A DNA stretch of 64,000 nucleotides from Labyrinthula sp. Ha. Taxonomy: Eukaryota; Sar; Bigyra; Labyrinthulida; Labyrinthulaceae. The notes under the pieces are model-generated. The model ran no database searches, was not told the origin of the DNA, and saw only the letters and a program-made list of their open reading frames with translations. The stretch is from NCBI GenBank assembly GCA_015227615.1, contig JAALGZ010000042.1, forward strand, positions 62,001-126,000, written 5' to 3'. Within the stretch, counting starts at the first letter, position 1. Every line of letters begins with the position of its first letter. The position numbers were made by a program, and so were the translations under genes. Below are positions 25,161 through 38,546 of the stretch, piece by piece.

Positions 25161-25450
25161 GTGCTTTATGTTGCTGGAAAATGGATAATTTCTTGTTGGA
25201 AAGAACTTACTCTCCCCAAAAAACAATTTTACATAGAAAATAGAGCTGTTCCATGCAATAACTCTAAGATAGCTCTCAATGAACCATATGTCATTTTACT
25301 TTATGTAAAAATCAATAAAGTAACTATACAGCAGATTTCTACATCAACCTCTGCACAAATTGTAGACAGTAGAATTAGTATTAGAGAAAATCCATATAAT
25401 AAATAACTAAGTTGGTAGGTTCAGGCAACTAGCACCCTAATATCAGAGCA
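25161..25450 (+). mobile_element. Possible Ty1/copia retroelement fossil
   Basis: A fragment whose end (CNNSKIALNEP, then VTIQQISTSTSAQIVD) is reminiscent of the RNase H end of Ty1/copia pol. About 30 bp downstream is TATCAGAGC, the core of the initiator-tRNA primer-binding site used by many copia elements. The phrase AAATAACTAAGTTG occurs on both sides of the frame (about 25119 and 25402). If real, it is an old, heavily broken fragment. The evidence is thin. Confidence 0.2.
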
Positions 25451-26322
25451 AAAGGGACAGGAAAGTAGGTTCCTACTTACTGAAATCTAATACCAGTAAC
25501 TTCAGTTACAATTTTGGCTAGCAAGAAATTTTTACGTATTGATTGGCTAGCAATATTCTAGGCAGAAAATCATAAGAAAACCAAGTTCATTATATTAAGT
25601 GGAGAAATTTCCTAAAAGTTCAAGGGTTGATAAAAGAAGGCTGGTTTGCGGCTAAAATTAGAAAACCTAAATTCAGGTGGTTCCTAAAGAAATAAAATAA
25701 CATGAGGATTTACTCAGTTTAGGGCAATAAGGTGTAGAGATTTGAGGGGAAGTTATTGAGGAACAAACTAATTCGCAACAAGCTGGTTTTGGTTAGACTT
25801 TTTCTAGGGTTTATATATAAAGAAATATTTCCAGGTGATAAGAGATATACACCTGTATATATTATACTTTTAAAATGACCACGTTACCGGAATCTGCTGT
25901 ACACGAAATGAAATCACGATAGTCCCACCTTTGTGCGAAAATTCTTGCCATAAGGAACCTGGTTAGAGCGATGCTGCACTTAGCAAATTATAATTAATTT
26001 ATAAAAAAATTATAACTTTAGATCTTGTAACATTTTATCTGTACACATATTATATTTGAATTATTTTTTTTATACTTTTAGATTGGCACTTCTATTGGTA
26101 GCGAGCAAGATCAAGGCGTTCTCATGGGAATGAACCAAAAGCTTTCTATATATATTTTGATTTAATTATTCCTTTTTTGTTGTTATTATGGGATTTTTCC
26201 TGTGTGATCATGATTTAGAACCAAAAGGTATCTTTCTGGAAGGTTCTCAATTTGCAGGAATGAAACCAGATCATTGGATATTCTATTATTAAAAAACATA
26301 ATATTACATTACTGTATGTCTA

Positions 26323-28235
26323 ATGAGCGAAAATAAATCATATCAATTCTTGGCTTCTGTCAAGATAAAGAAACAACTCCATCCAGGAACTGTAGCATCG
26401 TAATCATACTTATGACATTTAGATAACAATTCATATATCTGATGATACACCTCAAAGTAATGTATCTCTATTGTCTTGGCGACCACAAGATACTGGTCTC
26501 GATTCTCTCCAATTCCAAGCCAAACTGACAGACATCGCATCTACTATAAAAAAAGGAAAACGAAAGCAAAAGGATTCCACTCTCTCTTCAATCGTATCTA
26601 TAACAATTCCAGGCAGAAAACCAAATATTCTTGATTTTGGACCTAGGCAGGAACAAGCCGTACAGAATATCATCTCTCCCTATCTTTTAGGAACAAGTGT
26701 TTAACCTCGTACGTGCCTCGCTTCTTCCTTCAACGCAAAGATCTGCATCTCCTCAATCGATTTCAGCGGCTCCTTCAACCATAGCTCACTCTGAGGAAAA
26801 TTCAGTAGTGAATTCTTCGTTGTCTATTCACGACTTTCTCTCGTCTGTAAAGTCACTCATTTCAAAACCCAAAACAGAAAGCAAACACAATTCACCAGAT
26901 TTGAGTCAACCTAGAGGACTTTCTTCTGGATTAACATCAGAAATAACTATACAAGCCCCTGCTTCCCATGGAGGTTCTAAGTCTTTACAACCCGCAAGGA
27001 AGCTAATCCTGAACAAAGAAAAAATGTCAAGAATCTTTCTGGAACACCCTCTCGTTGAAAAACGCTTTAAATCTCATGTTCCTTCTCTTATGTCGGAATC
27101 TGAGTTTTGGACGCTTTTCGTGTATTCAAAATTTAACGACTATAAAATAGTTTCAGAGTCACTATCCGTTAGCAAAGAACAAAGAGTTCTAGAAAAAAAG
27201 GCCGCAGATTTATTTGAGGAAGGTAAGGAAAAGGAGAAGAGGATTGATGCTGTTGAAAAACCCAGTGTAGAATTATATAATGTTGAAAAAGTTCGTGGAA
27301 ATTTGGAAATACAAGTTGTTGACCCAGATGTCGACCTCGTGGCTACGATGTACGATAACATTGGGTTGTTTACTGAGGATGAAGCCAAGAGTCTAATGAG
27401 CACAGGATTGGCAGAGCGAAGAGGAAAAGGGTTAATTCATCGGGACGAATTAAATGAAAAACTTGATGAGAGGGTTCGGGAGGAGCTAAAGAAACAGAGA
27501 CTTCAAAACGGATCAGGAAGTAAGCTGGAAGTTGAAAAAAAACTTGTGGAGAATCTTCAAGGAACCTCTACTTCAGCGGCTTTGTTTGAACGATATAATA
27601 ACCATTCAGAAGTTGTTTTGGAAGCTGGGTTGAACCTAGGCGCCGAAGGTTTGAAAAAGAGGATGAAAAGACTGGAAGGCGAAGATGAGGATTTTACCGG
27701 ACGTGATTTGAGAAACATAAGAAACCCAGAAAAGGATATAATATCTCTAAATAGTGTTGGAGGTAGTTTCAGTGCTAATCAAGAGGATAACGGCGAACTG
27801 AAGTTTTCGAAGTATGTGTTTAGTAGCAAGATAGGGAAAAATTTTCTCCCTAAAGGAGAAAAGGGGAGAAACAGTTTTGAATGGTTTAGTAAAGCAGTGC
27901 AGGAAACTGTTAAACTACAGGAAGAGATTAGAAAGCACAAGAAAGCAAGAAAAAAAATTGATAAGGGTTGGCCAATGGTATCGGTGGCCAAGGAATTTAA
28001 TCCCCCTGAAGAAGTCTTGCTCCTAGTTGATGCAATCGAAGAATTAAGAAAGGAGTTTTGGTCGATTTCCAAAGGAACGAAAAAGGGAAATGAGATAAAG
28101 TTCAAACTTGCAGAAGTTTACAAGCAATTGGAAAAATACGTTCCTTTAATCGATGAGTTGAAAAGAATTGATTTCGAATTGGTTGTGCTTGCAACAATAA
28201 AACGGCAAATAAAAAAAGTGGAGCTATCGACTTGA
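26323..28235 (+). CDS. TFB1: TFIIH core subunit p62/Tfb1, two 31-nt introns
   Basis: Spliced as join(26323..26391, 26423..26659, 26691..28235), giving 616 residues (human p62 has 548, yeast Tfb1 642). It is a core subunit of TFIIH, acting in transcription initiation and nucleotide excision repair. Residues 1-110 form the divergent N-terminal PH-like domain (VSLLSWRPQDTGLDSLQFQ, RQEQAEQVFNLVRASLL). A BSD domain is at about 211-254 (ILNKEKMSRIFLEHPLVEKR, ESEFWTLFV with the paired aromatic residues). The p62 signature ERYNNHSEVVLEAG is at about 400. The C-terminal helical domain (540-616) contains DAIEELRKEFWSISKG, matching the ELLRHFW segment of human p62. Both introns are GT-AG and phase 0. 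Without them, each junction is blocked by a TAG formed at the acceptor. Confidence 0.85.
26392..26422 (+). other. Ultra-short intron 1 of TFB1 (31 nt)
   Basis: Begins GTAGCATCG and ends GACATTTAG. It is phase 0 between HPGT and ITIHISDD. The unspliced frame runs into a TAA just after GTAGCATC, and the downstream frame is closed by the acceptor TAG. Confidence 0.7.
26660..26690 (+). other. Ultra-short intron 2 of TFB1 (31 nt)
   Basis: Begins GTACAGAATATC and ends ATCTTTTAG. It is phase 0 between RQEQA and EQVFNLVRAS. Removing it joins two otherwise separate open frames that together make the PH-like domain. Confidence 0.75.
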
Positions 28236-31200
28236 CATTTTACGTTGAAAGGAAACTAAATGAAAAACGATGATACGTAAGAAACAGCCATAGTAGATAG
28301 ATAGATCAAACCGGCTAAAAGGACCAAGACGAATATTTTCTCAGGCCTAGAACTTAATTTGAATTGAAGAGTTACCCTTCGATAATTGTAAAACCAGTCC
28401 AGTGTGACAGCAAACCAAACTTGTGCTTTATCCATGGTTTAGGCCATTGTTTCCCGCTTGCCCTAAGTATTATTGAAATGATTAATATACTTTTCGATGC
28501 TGCGAAGTCTCCTTTCAAGGCCTTGTGTCATCTTAATCTCCTGTTCCTTTTTCTAGTTGTTTCTTTTTCAGCAATCGGAATATTCCGTAAAGAACTCTAA
28601 TTGGCCATATGGCCAAATTCTTTGTATTCGATAATATCCCTTATTAATTTCCTCTATAATATTTTCGTACAGGTTGTGTATCGTAATAAAGTGCTCGCTA
28701 GGGTTCCCATTAAACATAAACCAACATAATACAGAATACAGAAGAGTTTTCAATAGGGATCGTTGAATTCTCAAACTCGTAACCATTTAAACAAGTTTTT
28801 AAATGTTATGAGGAAATAAAAGACCTCAGTGATGAAACTCATATTTCTTTTTAAGGAATTTTTGAGGATCCTCAAAATCTTTCTAAACCTTTTTTTGTTT
28901 ACACTATTTAATTTTTCCTGATTCATATTTTCTGATAAGTGTTGATTCGTACTTAGTTTATAGCTTTACCATATTTACAACTCTCTCTAATAATATAGTG
29001 CTCAATCATATTTCTTAGAACTTGACGACCTGGTGCAACGAGCGTCGATGACTTACTCTGAGGAAAAACACCAGTGTCTAAATGAAAGTCAATTAAACTA
29101 ACTTATCAAGCTCTGTTTTAATTGAATAGGGGTTATGAATTCATCATCAAGCTTTGACGTCAAGAGAGTAAAGTTATTCACACATATTTTCAAACTTTGA
29201 GTACTGAGACAGTAAGAAAAAACAGCACCAAATAAAAAAAAACGGTTCTAACCTCAATCATATAGTGTTGTTCATTTTCCTAGCAAATGATTATGTTTCA
29301 ATTATCGGTTTCGAGGTAAGTGAAAGGGCTGAAATGTTCCATCATAGGAGTTCCTAGGATACGTCCTTCCTCAAAATCTTCATTGATTTCCTTAGTCAGA
29401 CTCAACTTTTACTTAAAGATAAAAAAAAATCTTATTACTAACTCATGGAGATAGAATATTTATTTCTTTTGTGTTTACATAGTCTTAAATATAATTTGAT
29501 GAAATATTTGTTAAGTCATATTCAAGGATCTTGATTGAAGCCTTAGGAAATTGTAGAAAACTTTGTAAATACTCTTGCAGATTTTTGAACTATGTAAAAA
29601 AACACAACTTTTCATTTTTTTGAAACGTTTAAAGTAATGCTAGAATATTGGAAAGGACCTATTGTGTTCATTAGAAAAATGTATCGTCAATCTCCTGGGT
29701 CAGTTTCTGTTGATGCATGAACGAGACATGAAAAATAGCAATTATTCTAAGTAAAACCTTGAAAAAACCCAGTTTTAAGAATAATACTTGCAGAGTTTAT
29801 TTCTAGTCTCTAAAAAATACAAAAGGCTGCCTGTGTTTTCTTTTTTTGAAGTTGCTCGCTGTGGCTACTTCAAACGATGATTGCCAAAGACTAAAATTCA
29901 TATAATTAACCACCACGATAAGACAATTGTCATGAGAATGCACTGTGGAGCATTAAACCCAAACATCCCTCAGTGTTAATAAGTGCAACGAAATTGAATA
30001 ATATATCACAATCCTGAGTAGCAAGGGAGGTCAAAAACTCTGGAGTCATCTTCGCTGTTTCCCGAATATTGCTCCTTTCAATAGCCGAAGAATATATTCA
30101 ATGTGTAATAACTATTAACAACTTATATCTTATACCTGTCAGTGGTGTTTCGAGAGTTAAAGGTTTAATTTGTAGAAAACAATTTATTTTTATGTCGCAG
30201 AAGAGGTTTTAGTTACAGTTCAACATAAACATACTTATTTTCGTGGGTAGAATAGGAATTGATGGATAAGTATATAGTGTAGATGCATACGTTGCCTAGT
30301 CCAGAAAACATACTATTTCTTTTCTAAACTTACACCACCTTTGCTCAAATAGTACCATGGAGAGGCCCAATGCTCCAAAGTTCATTAAAAATCTTAACAC
30401 CGTGAAAATCATGCACGAAAGTAATTCTCGTAGTTCCACTGCACTTAATAAATGCTATTGATTGCTACCAATCCAACAAAGAAAAGATAAATATATTTGA
30501 TAATAGGTACTTATTGTATTGTGACCAGTAATAAATAATACCTCTATTCAAAAATATTATGGTGGGAGATCCAATCTCAATTCCAGAACCTAGGTCTTGC
30601 TGGATGCATTTAGTGTTACATTACAAAACAACTACTCCGGTAAACTGAACTAGTACTAGATCTAACACAACTTAAAGAAAAATCACTGGTGCTAAAATTG
30701 TTATTAATAAATATTTTAAACTATGCTCATTTTTGTGGTTTGAGCCAATATCAGTCTCCGCAATAAGCTGGAAGTTTCTTCTCTCACTTAATTAATCTTT
30801 GGCACTTGAGTCAGTGCACTACATATAAGCCTTTGTTTCACGGCATGGAAATAGTATCAATTACAATTGATCTCGGTTACTGTGTACGTTATTAATCAGT
30901 ATATTCCGCTGCAATCCCTATTCTTTAATGCTAGATACAGGAATAAATATGTGGTATTCCATACTGTGTTCCATTATCGGCTTAACTTTGACCATAGTTC
31001 CGGAATATATCACATTTTCCTACAGTAAGAACACATTAATTGAGACGTGTTACTTTTTATTAGAGCTTCAAGTAGAAGTAAATATATTTATTGACGTATG
31101 GGTTGATTTACCATCAAACATAATACAAGGTCGTACGGCAAGCATAGTGATAAAAGGCCGATATCCGAAGAAAACTTACGCAACCCAGGTTTTTAAGGTT

Positions 31201-34200
31201 AAAAGACATGATTACGCTCTGTATGAAGTGTTGAAAAAAAACATTCGTATGCTTGTATCTTATCAACAAGAAAGCTGATTATTTAGTCTACGTTCACTGG
31301 TAGATAATTTATAAACAAGAGATAGACTTGTGCTCTTAATAATTCATAAGATCCACTGAAGAATTAAATTCCACCAAGAAAGAAAAATTGTATGGAGTAT
31401 ATGATTGGAACTTATGTTTTCGTCATGTAGTATTATATCACCTACAAATTCAGGTATTAACTAGTCCTGGTATATCAAAGTAGTTGTCAGATGGATAATA
31501 ATAAAATGATTCTAAAATTTCTTGCAATTAAAGTTGTTATATGAAAACCCGGGACTGCTTCTAAACTTTAAAGGGATACATGATTATGAAGAGACAATAA
31601 AAATTTAAGCTTCTTTGCCAAAGGTTTTTGATAAAAAATATTTTAGAAGTAATATGAAAGCTCTAAAAGATTTTTCTTCTGTCTTAATAAAGGGAATGAT
31701 ATATTTGGGGTACAGAATAAATCTTTAAGTTGAATCGGTGCTCTTAAATCTATATGAAAGACTACTTATAGTGTTCTTATCCACATTCGATGTTTCTGCC
31801 TACTAAAGCTAATAAAGAATAAAACTGAAGCCTTTCAGTAGTCCAGATGTGATATAGAACATGGGGTTTAGTTCTAAGACCTTGCTCAATATTCGACATT
31901 TACAATTGTTGAAACGTTGTTATTTTAGACGAGAGACTAAACAGCGTGATTAAGAGCTCTTGCATTTTTGGTTTAATATATGTATTTTCAAGCAGAGTTT
32001 ATCTAGGAAAAATAGTTTTGGATACAAAGTAACCAGAAAGTTAAAATATCGATATTATACGGTGGGGTGAATCTCAATTGATGCTTATGGCATGATTGAC
32101 CTTGAGGCACTAAATAATACCCATGGAAGTAATTTCTCACGTGATGATAGTTTACAACATAGTTATCTCATCTAGTTCCTAAAGTAACAAATAATAAATA
32201 TAATATAAAGGGATAAATAAGTTCCCTGTATCTCACTAGGATCCTAAATATATAAAATATGCATTAGAAGCCTCCTATGGAGCTCTATGCCTTTAAAATC
32301 TGCAGAGTATTTCATAAATTTATCGCATATGAAAAAAAGGCGAATCAAGTATTTCCACAACTTTCTTATTATTAATTACTAAATCTGGCTTAAAGAAAAA
32401 TATTAGTTATGTTTTCGTGGCCTACCGGGAAAATTTGAGAATATGCACGGTTTGATGCAGAACCCAGTACCTATAACAACTATCTACACTGGTATCCTGG
32501 AGTTGTTATCGCTCACATTTCTTGGACAGTGCAGAGCATTGATTTTCTTACCAATTATGAGCAAAACTAGTAAAAACAGTTATTATGAATACCGTGAGAG
32601 GAACATTAATTCAAAATTTCTTAGTTTCTCTTGGAATAGTTCTCCTATGTTTCAGAGAAGAAGGGTTGTAGAATGTGTCTCGGTGTCAAGCTAGCACTTC
32701 CGTTTGGCACGGGTTAAATTGATGTAAACTCACCTAGTATTGATATACTAATATGCTTTAAGGAAGCAGCAACACAACTTAGCTTTCATTGCAAAACATT
32801 CAACGGGGGTGTATTATTCTATTTTTTTCTCTATATACTAATCAGTCGCACTTAAATTTTCACAAATAACGTTTGAATATGTATGATAAATAGTAAATAC
32901 TTCACCTTGATATTCATGTACATTGCCATGGGAGAAGAGATCTACACGTTACTTTGAGATCAGTATTTATTAATCTAAAAACTTTAATGATATTCTTTAA
33001 CCCATAATTTACTTATTTATAAGTGTTGGTGGTTCCGCGACTGTTTTAGTAAGGAACATCAATGATTTATTATGGTTAACAAATGTCCCATTTTCGCGGA
33101 GAGAGTAGGTTTTGCAATTTATCCACATATTCTCACTCGAATAGAAGCTCCATTGACTTTGGTCTATGAGTTCGCTTATTTTTATCTCGGGTAAATTTCC
33201 ATAAACATTTGTTAATTCCTGTGGGTATTTTCAAAAATCTTAGATAGGAAGAAACCTATTTACCTCACTTTGCTCCTGGTAACCTGAACCCACTCATTAC
33301 TAAAAATATTTGGAAGTATAAATTGTAGAGTGTATTGTGCTTAATCATCAGAATAAAACATTTTTCCTATTTATTCGAATCGAAACAGTACATCAGTGAC
33401 TTTCGCAAACTTTTTCTTGTGTGGACACAGGAACCCACGCAACTCACCCGAACAATGTGCTTTCATTAAGGAGCAATTGAGGAAAGTGATTTGTCAACCA
33501 AGGAAGTAAAGCCCTATTACAGGAAGGTGTGCATTATTGTTAATAATATTTACGAGACTTTAACTGTTGCTTCAAAATCTGTAGTGATTTGTTTGACACA
33601 TTAAAATATAGTGCACAATAGATCTTGTCATTATTTTGAAAGAGAACCAGGGTTGACGGGATTAGATCTTCGGCTACTCCAGAGAGGTCTTGCATAATTA
33701 TAGGATTTAACTTGAACAGACATAAATGGAGGTGCTGAACTCAAAGCATTGAGCAAAAAGCAAGGGACAGAATTTCGTTTTTTAAACTTATATCCACGCC
33801 TAGTTTCTGGGCCTAGTTTGCGGGACCAGGTTTCAGACGGTAAATATCATCATTCAAGCTCTCTTGCTTAAATAACAGCTAATAATTGAAGATGAGAACC
33901 ATTTAAATGATGGCGTTTTCCTTTATTTTAAGCATCTAAAAACTGTACCCTATTGCTCAGTTGATGTGTATTAGGCTTTAGCTTCTATCTGCATTCTTAA
34001 GCTCCCCTGGTCAACTATTTTTACTTCTCTTGGCTTCCTTCTCTTTGGTCTTTGGAGCTTTTAACCCTTTCCATGTAAAACGATCATTGGTGCGCACAAG
34101 GTATGGCCACCAATGTGAGTTTATCTTTAGTCTAGCTACATACTCTTCAGCTTGGAACTCTACATCTCAATAGAGTCTCCCACCCTATGGGGTAACAACA

Positions 34201-35073
34201 GATATAGTCTTAATTTGTACAGAGAAACTGATGATATTGATGAAGACTCGAAACTTTGAAGCCACCTTTCAAAATAATTGCAGCCGTTACCCAAATCTAG
34301 GAACATGAACATAGGCCCAAAAGAGTTCAGCATTATTTTAACGCTTCTTCTGCTGTGTTATGGCTGAAGAATGGTACATTACGAAGTATAGAGTGTCCCT
34401 TGTTCAACGCGCAGATTCTAACTCCTTGGTTTTATTTATATTACTTGTTTTTTTAATTGAAGCTCATTAACTTTTGGTTATGTCGTGAAGTTGGCTGGTT
34501 GCATTAACAGTATACTTTGGGCTCTTCAAAGGTATGAATTAACTTTCGAATACTGTATTTACTTAGTTGCTTTCCTATGACGTTTTTCGTATACTTAGGT
34601 CCTAAGAGGTAATTCTGTTCTTTACCTCTAAGTAACTATATATGTATATATATTGATTGCTTTGGATTGAGACTGATAGTTGTTTGCAGTTGCCTTTACG
34701 TTTTTATTTAATTGACAAGCGTAATGTTGAGTGACCAAACTATAACTTTATTCTATAGTACATGTATCTAATAATCTATATTTCCTTATATTCGTTCACT
34801 GCAAAGGGCGAGCGTAGCTCATGGGAGAGACGTGAAAACAGGAACCAAAAGAGGTTTAGTAGAAGCAATACGAACGCGTGTTTGTGTTATTCACAAAATT
34901 CTGCTATTCCTAAAAAATAAGCAATATTCTTATATATTTTCAAGCTAAGAATCCCGAAAGTAAGGTGCCGACGAGTACTACTTTCTGATAGTAACTCCTT
35001 TTGGGCGGATAATTTGCTGTATGATTTCTACTCACATCTTAAAATATTTTCTTTTTTGTCTTGCTATTTAATG
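28236..35073. other. 7-kb AT-rich gene desert
   Basis: No supported gene. It includes a perfect 16-bp palindrome TTGGCCATATGGCCAA at 28602-28617. An isolated 116-codon open frame at 30928-31278 starts with ATG and looks moderately protein-like towards its end (VDLPSNIIQGRTASIVIKG), but I could not match it to anything. A GCCCAAAA word near 34315 has no gene beside it. Confidence 0.45.
28602..28617. repeat. Perfect 16-bp palindrome
   Basis: TTGGCCATATGGCCAA is its own reverse complement, and the next bases continue it imperfectly. It lies about 370 bp downstream of the TFB1 stop, and its function is unknown. Confidence 0.6.
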
Positions 35074-35081
35074 ATTACAAG
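35074..35081 (+). repeat. 8-bp target-site duplication, left
   Basis: ATTACAAG directly precedes the hAT left end and is repeated exactly at 39189-39196 after the right end. Eight base pairs is the diagnostic duplication length of hAT elements. Confidence 0.92.
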
Positions 35082-35099
35082 TAGGGTTTCTTAACGTTA
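35082..35099 (+). repeat. hAT terminal inverted repeat, left
   Basis: TAGGGTTTCTTAACGTTA, matching the reverse complement of the right end over all 18 bases. The TAGGG start fits the usual YARNG end of hAT elements. Confidence 0.92.
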
Positions 35100-38000
35100 A
35101 AAACGTTAATTAACGGTAAAAAAATGTCCAAATTTTGCTTAACGTTATTAACGTTAAGGAATATGTTAGTTAACGTTTATTAGCGGAAATTAACGTTAAG
35201 CACGGTAAGCACGGTAAGACCGATAGATTTTGGTGTTCCCAAAATTTTTTACCAATTAAATATTTTGTCCCAAATCATATCTCCATAATATATTATGCCT
35301 ATATTCTTCCTGTAAAGGGATAAAATTGAAACAAAAGCTGACTTAGAAGTAGATGTAACATAGAATCAACATCATTTGCAAATTATTTTATATGAAAATC
35401 TTCTTATGACTACTAACCTTACCCTTACACTTATCTCTATCTAAGCTCAACCTGATCTCCTAGAAAGAGTAGATAAATATTCCAAATTCCTTTTTAAAAT
35501 AATTTTAAAGAACTAATTCTGCTCTCTGAGAGAAAATGCAACTGAGAAAATAGAGGTAATACCTTCGTGATAGTAAAACTTTCAATGATCTTCATATAGA
35601 AATGCTTGTATCTTGGCTTAAGCTCCTTTTCAGAAAGACTATAGTATATCTTTGGAAAAATATTTTAATTCTCGATGCACTCAAAAAAATTAGTTTAGTT
35701 TTTTAAGAAGTTAATCACGAGTTATGTCCGTTTTAGTATACGAATATCAAAGCCTAATTCAGCATATCAATACTTGCCGCAGTAAAAGCTATTTTTCTCA
35801 ATCAATTTTTAATCTTTCTAAACCACAAAAAGTTCTAAAATACTTCAAATATTAATTCTTAATATATTATAGTTTTCTTATTTTCTTTTGTGTGAATATA
35901 CTTGGGTTAAATTACGCATTTCTATATTTCAAGAATACTGTTCAATTTCAGGTCATATTTTTGTTTCTCTTGTATCTCGTTTAATTTTTATGGAAAACAC
36001 TATTGTAGCCTATAAGGCTTATCTTAAAAACTTTTTCTAACCTCTGGTTTTCAATTTTTTTGTGATTGACACCTGGAAGATACTTTTCTACTCTGTTCTT
36101 TTCACGTCACCCAGTATTTTAGATGAATTTGTAAATAATTATAAAGCTTATTTCTCAGTGAATTTTCTGAGTTATAAAAAATAAAGCGCAGTTTTGGAAA
36201 GTTCTTTTATATATACTTTTATCCATATAAGATAATAGAGGATATGAGAAGAATAAATCCATGCACGACACGGAATACCACCAAGAATATAGCTCATTCA
36301 TTTCATATCGATCAGAAAACAATGAAGAAAAAGGTTACATCGCCTGTGTAAACTCTCAAAGTTAGCTCTTATATTCCAGTTATTCATAGTAGTTAACAAT
36401 ATTATTTTATTCTTTTTGTTATTACAGGGTATTGAAAACATTATCCACAATCTTTTCAAAAATGCAGTATAATGGGCATAGAATCAAGAATACCTTTTCA
36501 ACTCTTCTACAAAGCTCAAAACATATTTAAAACTTAGCTTAGCACTAATTCACATAAAAGTTTATAGGATTAAAATAATATAAAGTATAAAAAAACCACG
36601 ATTACTGAAAATAAAGCATATAGTATTTGTTACTTTTTGTTACGAAATCTTCCTCAAATACAATATTATCACACACAATGTGTTTCACATTAAAATAACC
36701 TTTCCAACCATGTGTTTTGTCAGGATGATTGATAAGGATGAGTACTTTAAACCCTAAAAAAGGTTAGTTTTAAGGGTCCTTTTCACTAAGTTTATAAATC
36801 TCTAGAAAAACATACATTCAAATGTAACATCATGAAGAACAACTCTATAGATGATCTGATTGCTCTCAAACCCTAAGGATTCACTATATCTGACCTCTTA
36901 AACCATTTATCAGGATATTTTTTCTCTAGTTAATTGTAACTGAGCTAAACTTCACTCAGAAAAGTCAAATGTTCAAAATCTGCACATCTGAAAGTACGAA
37001 ATCACTCAGTTTTGCTATAATCCCATAAATTTTTGTACTGGGTAGCTCCCAACAACTAAAAAGCACGACCTGTAACCTTTAATTCTGTTTTTTAGGATAT
37101 TTTTAATGTTTTTTAAAGAAAAGTCGATATTGGGCTAAAATGTTGCTTTTCTCAACTTCAAACCGTGTAATACCTCAAGAAATACTCGTCTAGAGACTAA
37201 ACAAACCTTACCAGTCAAAGAACGGGTGAATTTAGGTCTATAAACAACTTTATATGAGAATTGCAGTATTCTGTATAGACTTTCTAACAATGTATCCTAT
37301 TTCCAAAGCTCAGAGACTCTGAAAAAGGATACTCTTAAATATCAAATATTCCTGAATGGGTGATACCAAGTAACAAAACACCCTGAGAAATGGTAATAAC
37401 CCAGAGGTATAGATGATTTAAGGTTCCTCTGAGTTTTGTTCGAGGAAACTCCAAGAACCTCCCTATTAATCTCAGCAATAGTTATTTGGCTTAGTTTAAC
37501 TTTACTCCAAACTCAACTATAAAATAGATGAAGCTGAGCTTCTAATAGGTCAAACATCAAAAACTTTGACTCTGACCTTATCTAAGACCAGTTTCCAGTA
37601 ACTTAGAGAAGAAAATAATACACTTTGATGTCTTTATTAGTTTTAATTATACAAATCTCTGTCATATTATGGCAAATTCCTATATAAAAATACATGTTTT
37701 TTTAACTTTTACATATGATAAAACACTCAAAAACACATATAAATTGACATGGGGAAAACCAGTATAAATTAATGAAGATCTACGTTTTAGTTTTTGAAAA
37801 AAGTCATATTGTGGTCGTTTTTCTGACGTATTTATGAAAAAAAGTGGTATTTTTGTTTTTACAAATTAAATACCTTGCTCTTGTTTTTATAAAAAGTGGT
37901 TGAAGTCATCTTAAATAGAAATCAATGTACTCTATAAGGATGGTATTTATATGCTCTAACTCTAAGCTTAACTTACTTCAAAACTCCCCTACTTTTTGGA

Positions 38001-38354
38001 ATTTTCATATTTCTCCTTTATTAAAATGAGCTCAATATTACATTACCGTCAATCCAATAGAACCAACAGAAATCAAGAAATGACTAAGAGATCTCCGTAT
38101 CTGCAGATACCCCAACAAAGATCAAGCAATTGGATAACAAAGGTAACAAAAATATAGAAGGTATACTATAGGTCAAAATAAAGAAATATTTTATATCAAA
38201 GATATCCTCGAGCAGATGCAAAGATGTTAGAGTTGAATTTTGGAAGTGGCCTTGGTGACGTCGTTGGAGCTAAGATTCCTAATTATCTTCTATTGAAAAC
38301 TAATGATACACTTGTTCAAAAAAAAGAGAAAATGTTATATTTTTAAAACCCTGT

Positions 38355-38546
38355 GAAGCTGCTAATGCTGAAACGAGGTTTCCAACGCTTGCAAAGGTCA
38401 CTAAAAAGTTTTTAGATATCCAAACAAGCAGTGTTAGCTCTCAAAGATCCTTCTCTCATGGTCGATTTGAATGTAGAGGTAAAGAGAACATGTCTGATCA
38501 AACTTTTATGATGAGGATGAATGCAAGAGAGTGGATGAAGTTATAG
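38355..38546 (+). pseudogene. hAT transposase C-terminal (dimerisation) domain remnant
   Basis: An open stretch that reads RFPTLAKVTKKFLDIQTSSV followed by SSQRSFSHGRF and MNAREWMKL with a stop at 38544. The RFPTLA...SS..S.R.FS pattern is the hallmark of the hAT C-terminal dimerisation region. A stop lies about 50 bp upstream in the same frame, so the gene is broken, at least in this reading. Confidence 0.8.

Larger units (their letters stand above)
18127..26322. other. 8-kb AT-rich gene desert
   Basis: No supported host gene. It contains short simple repeats: CA dinucleotides at about 18930-18944, GAA at about 22686-22697 and AAT at about 23808-23825. A 64-bp-spaced duplication lies at 19034-19130. 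A possible decayed Ty1/copia fragment lies around 25161-25450. The open frames at 20813-21130 and 21134-21325 are AT-rich, lack recognisable motifs and are treated as chance. Confidence 0.45.

Noticed and set aside
30928-31278. 116-codon ATG-started frame
   Set aside because: Looks partly protein-like but isolated in a desert, no recognisable domain, no promoter motif; could be re-opened if transcribed.
34803-34880. tRNA-like start (GCGAGCGTAGCTCATGGGAG)
   Set aside because: Resembles a D-arm/A-box but no T arm, anticodon stem or pairing acceptor stem follows.
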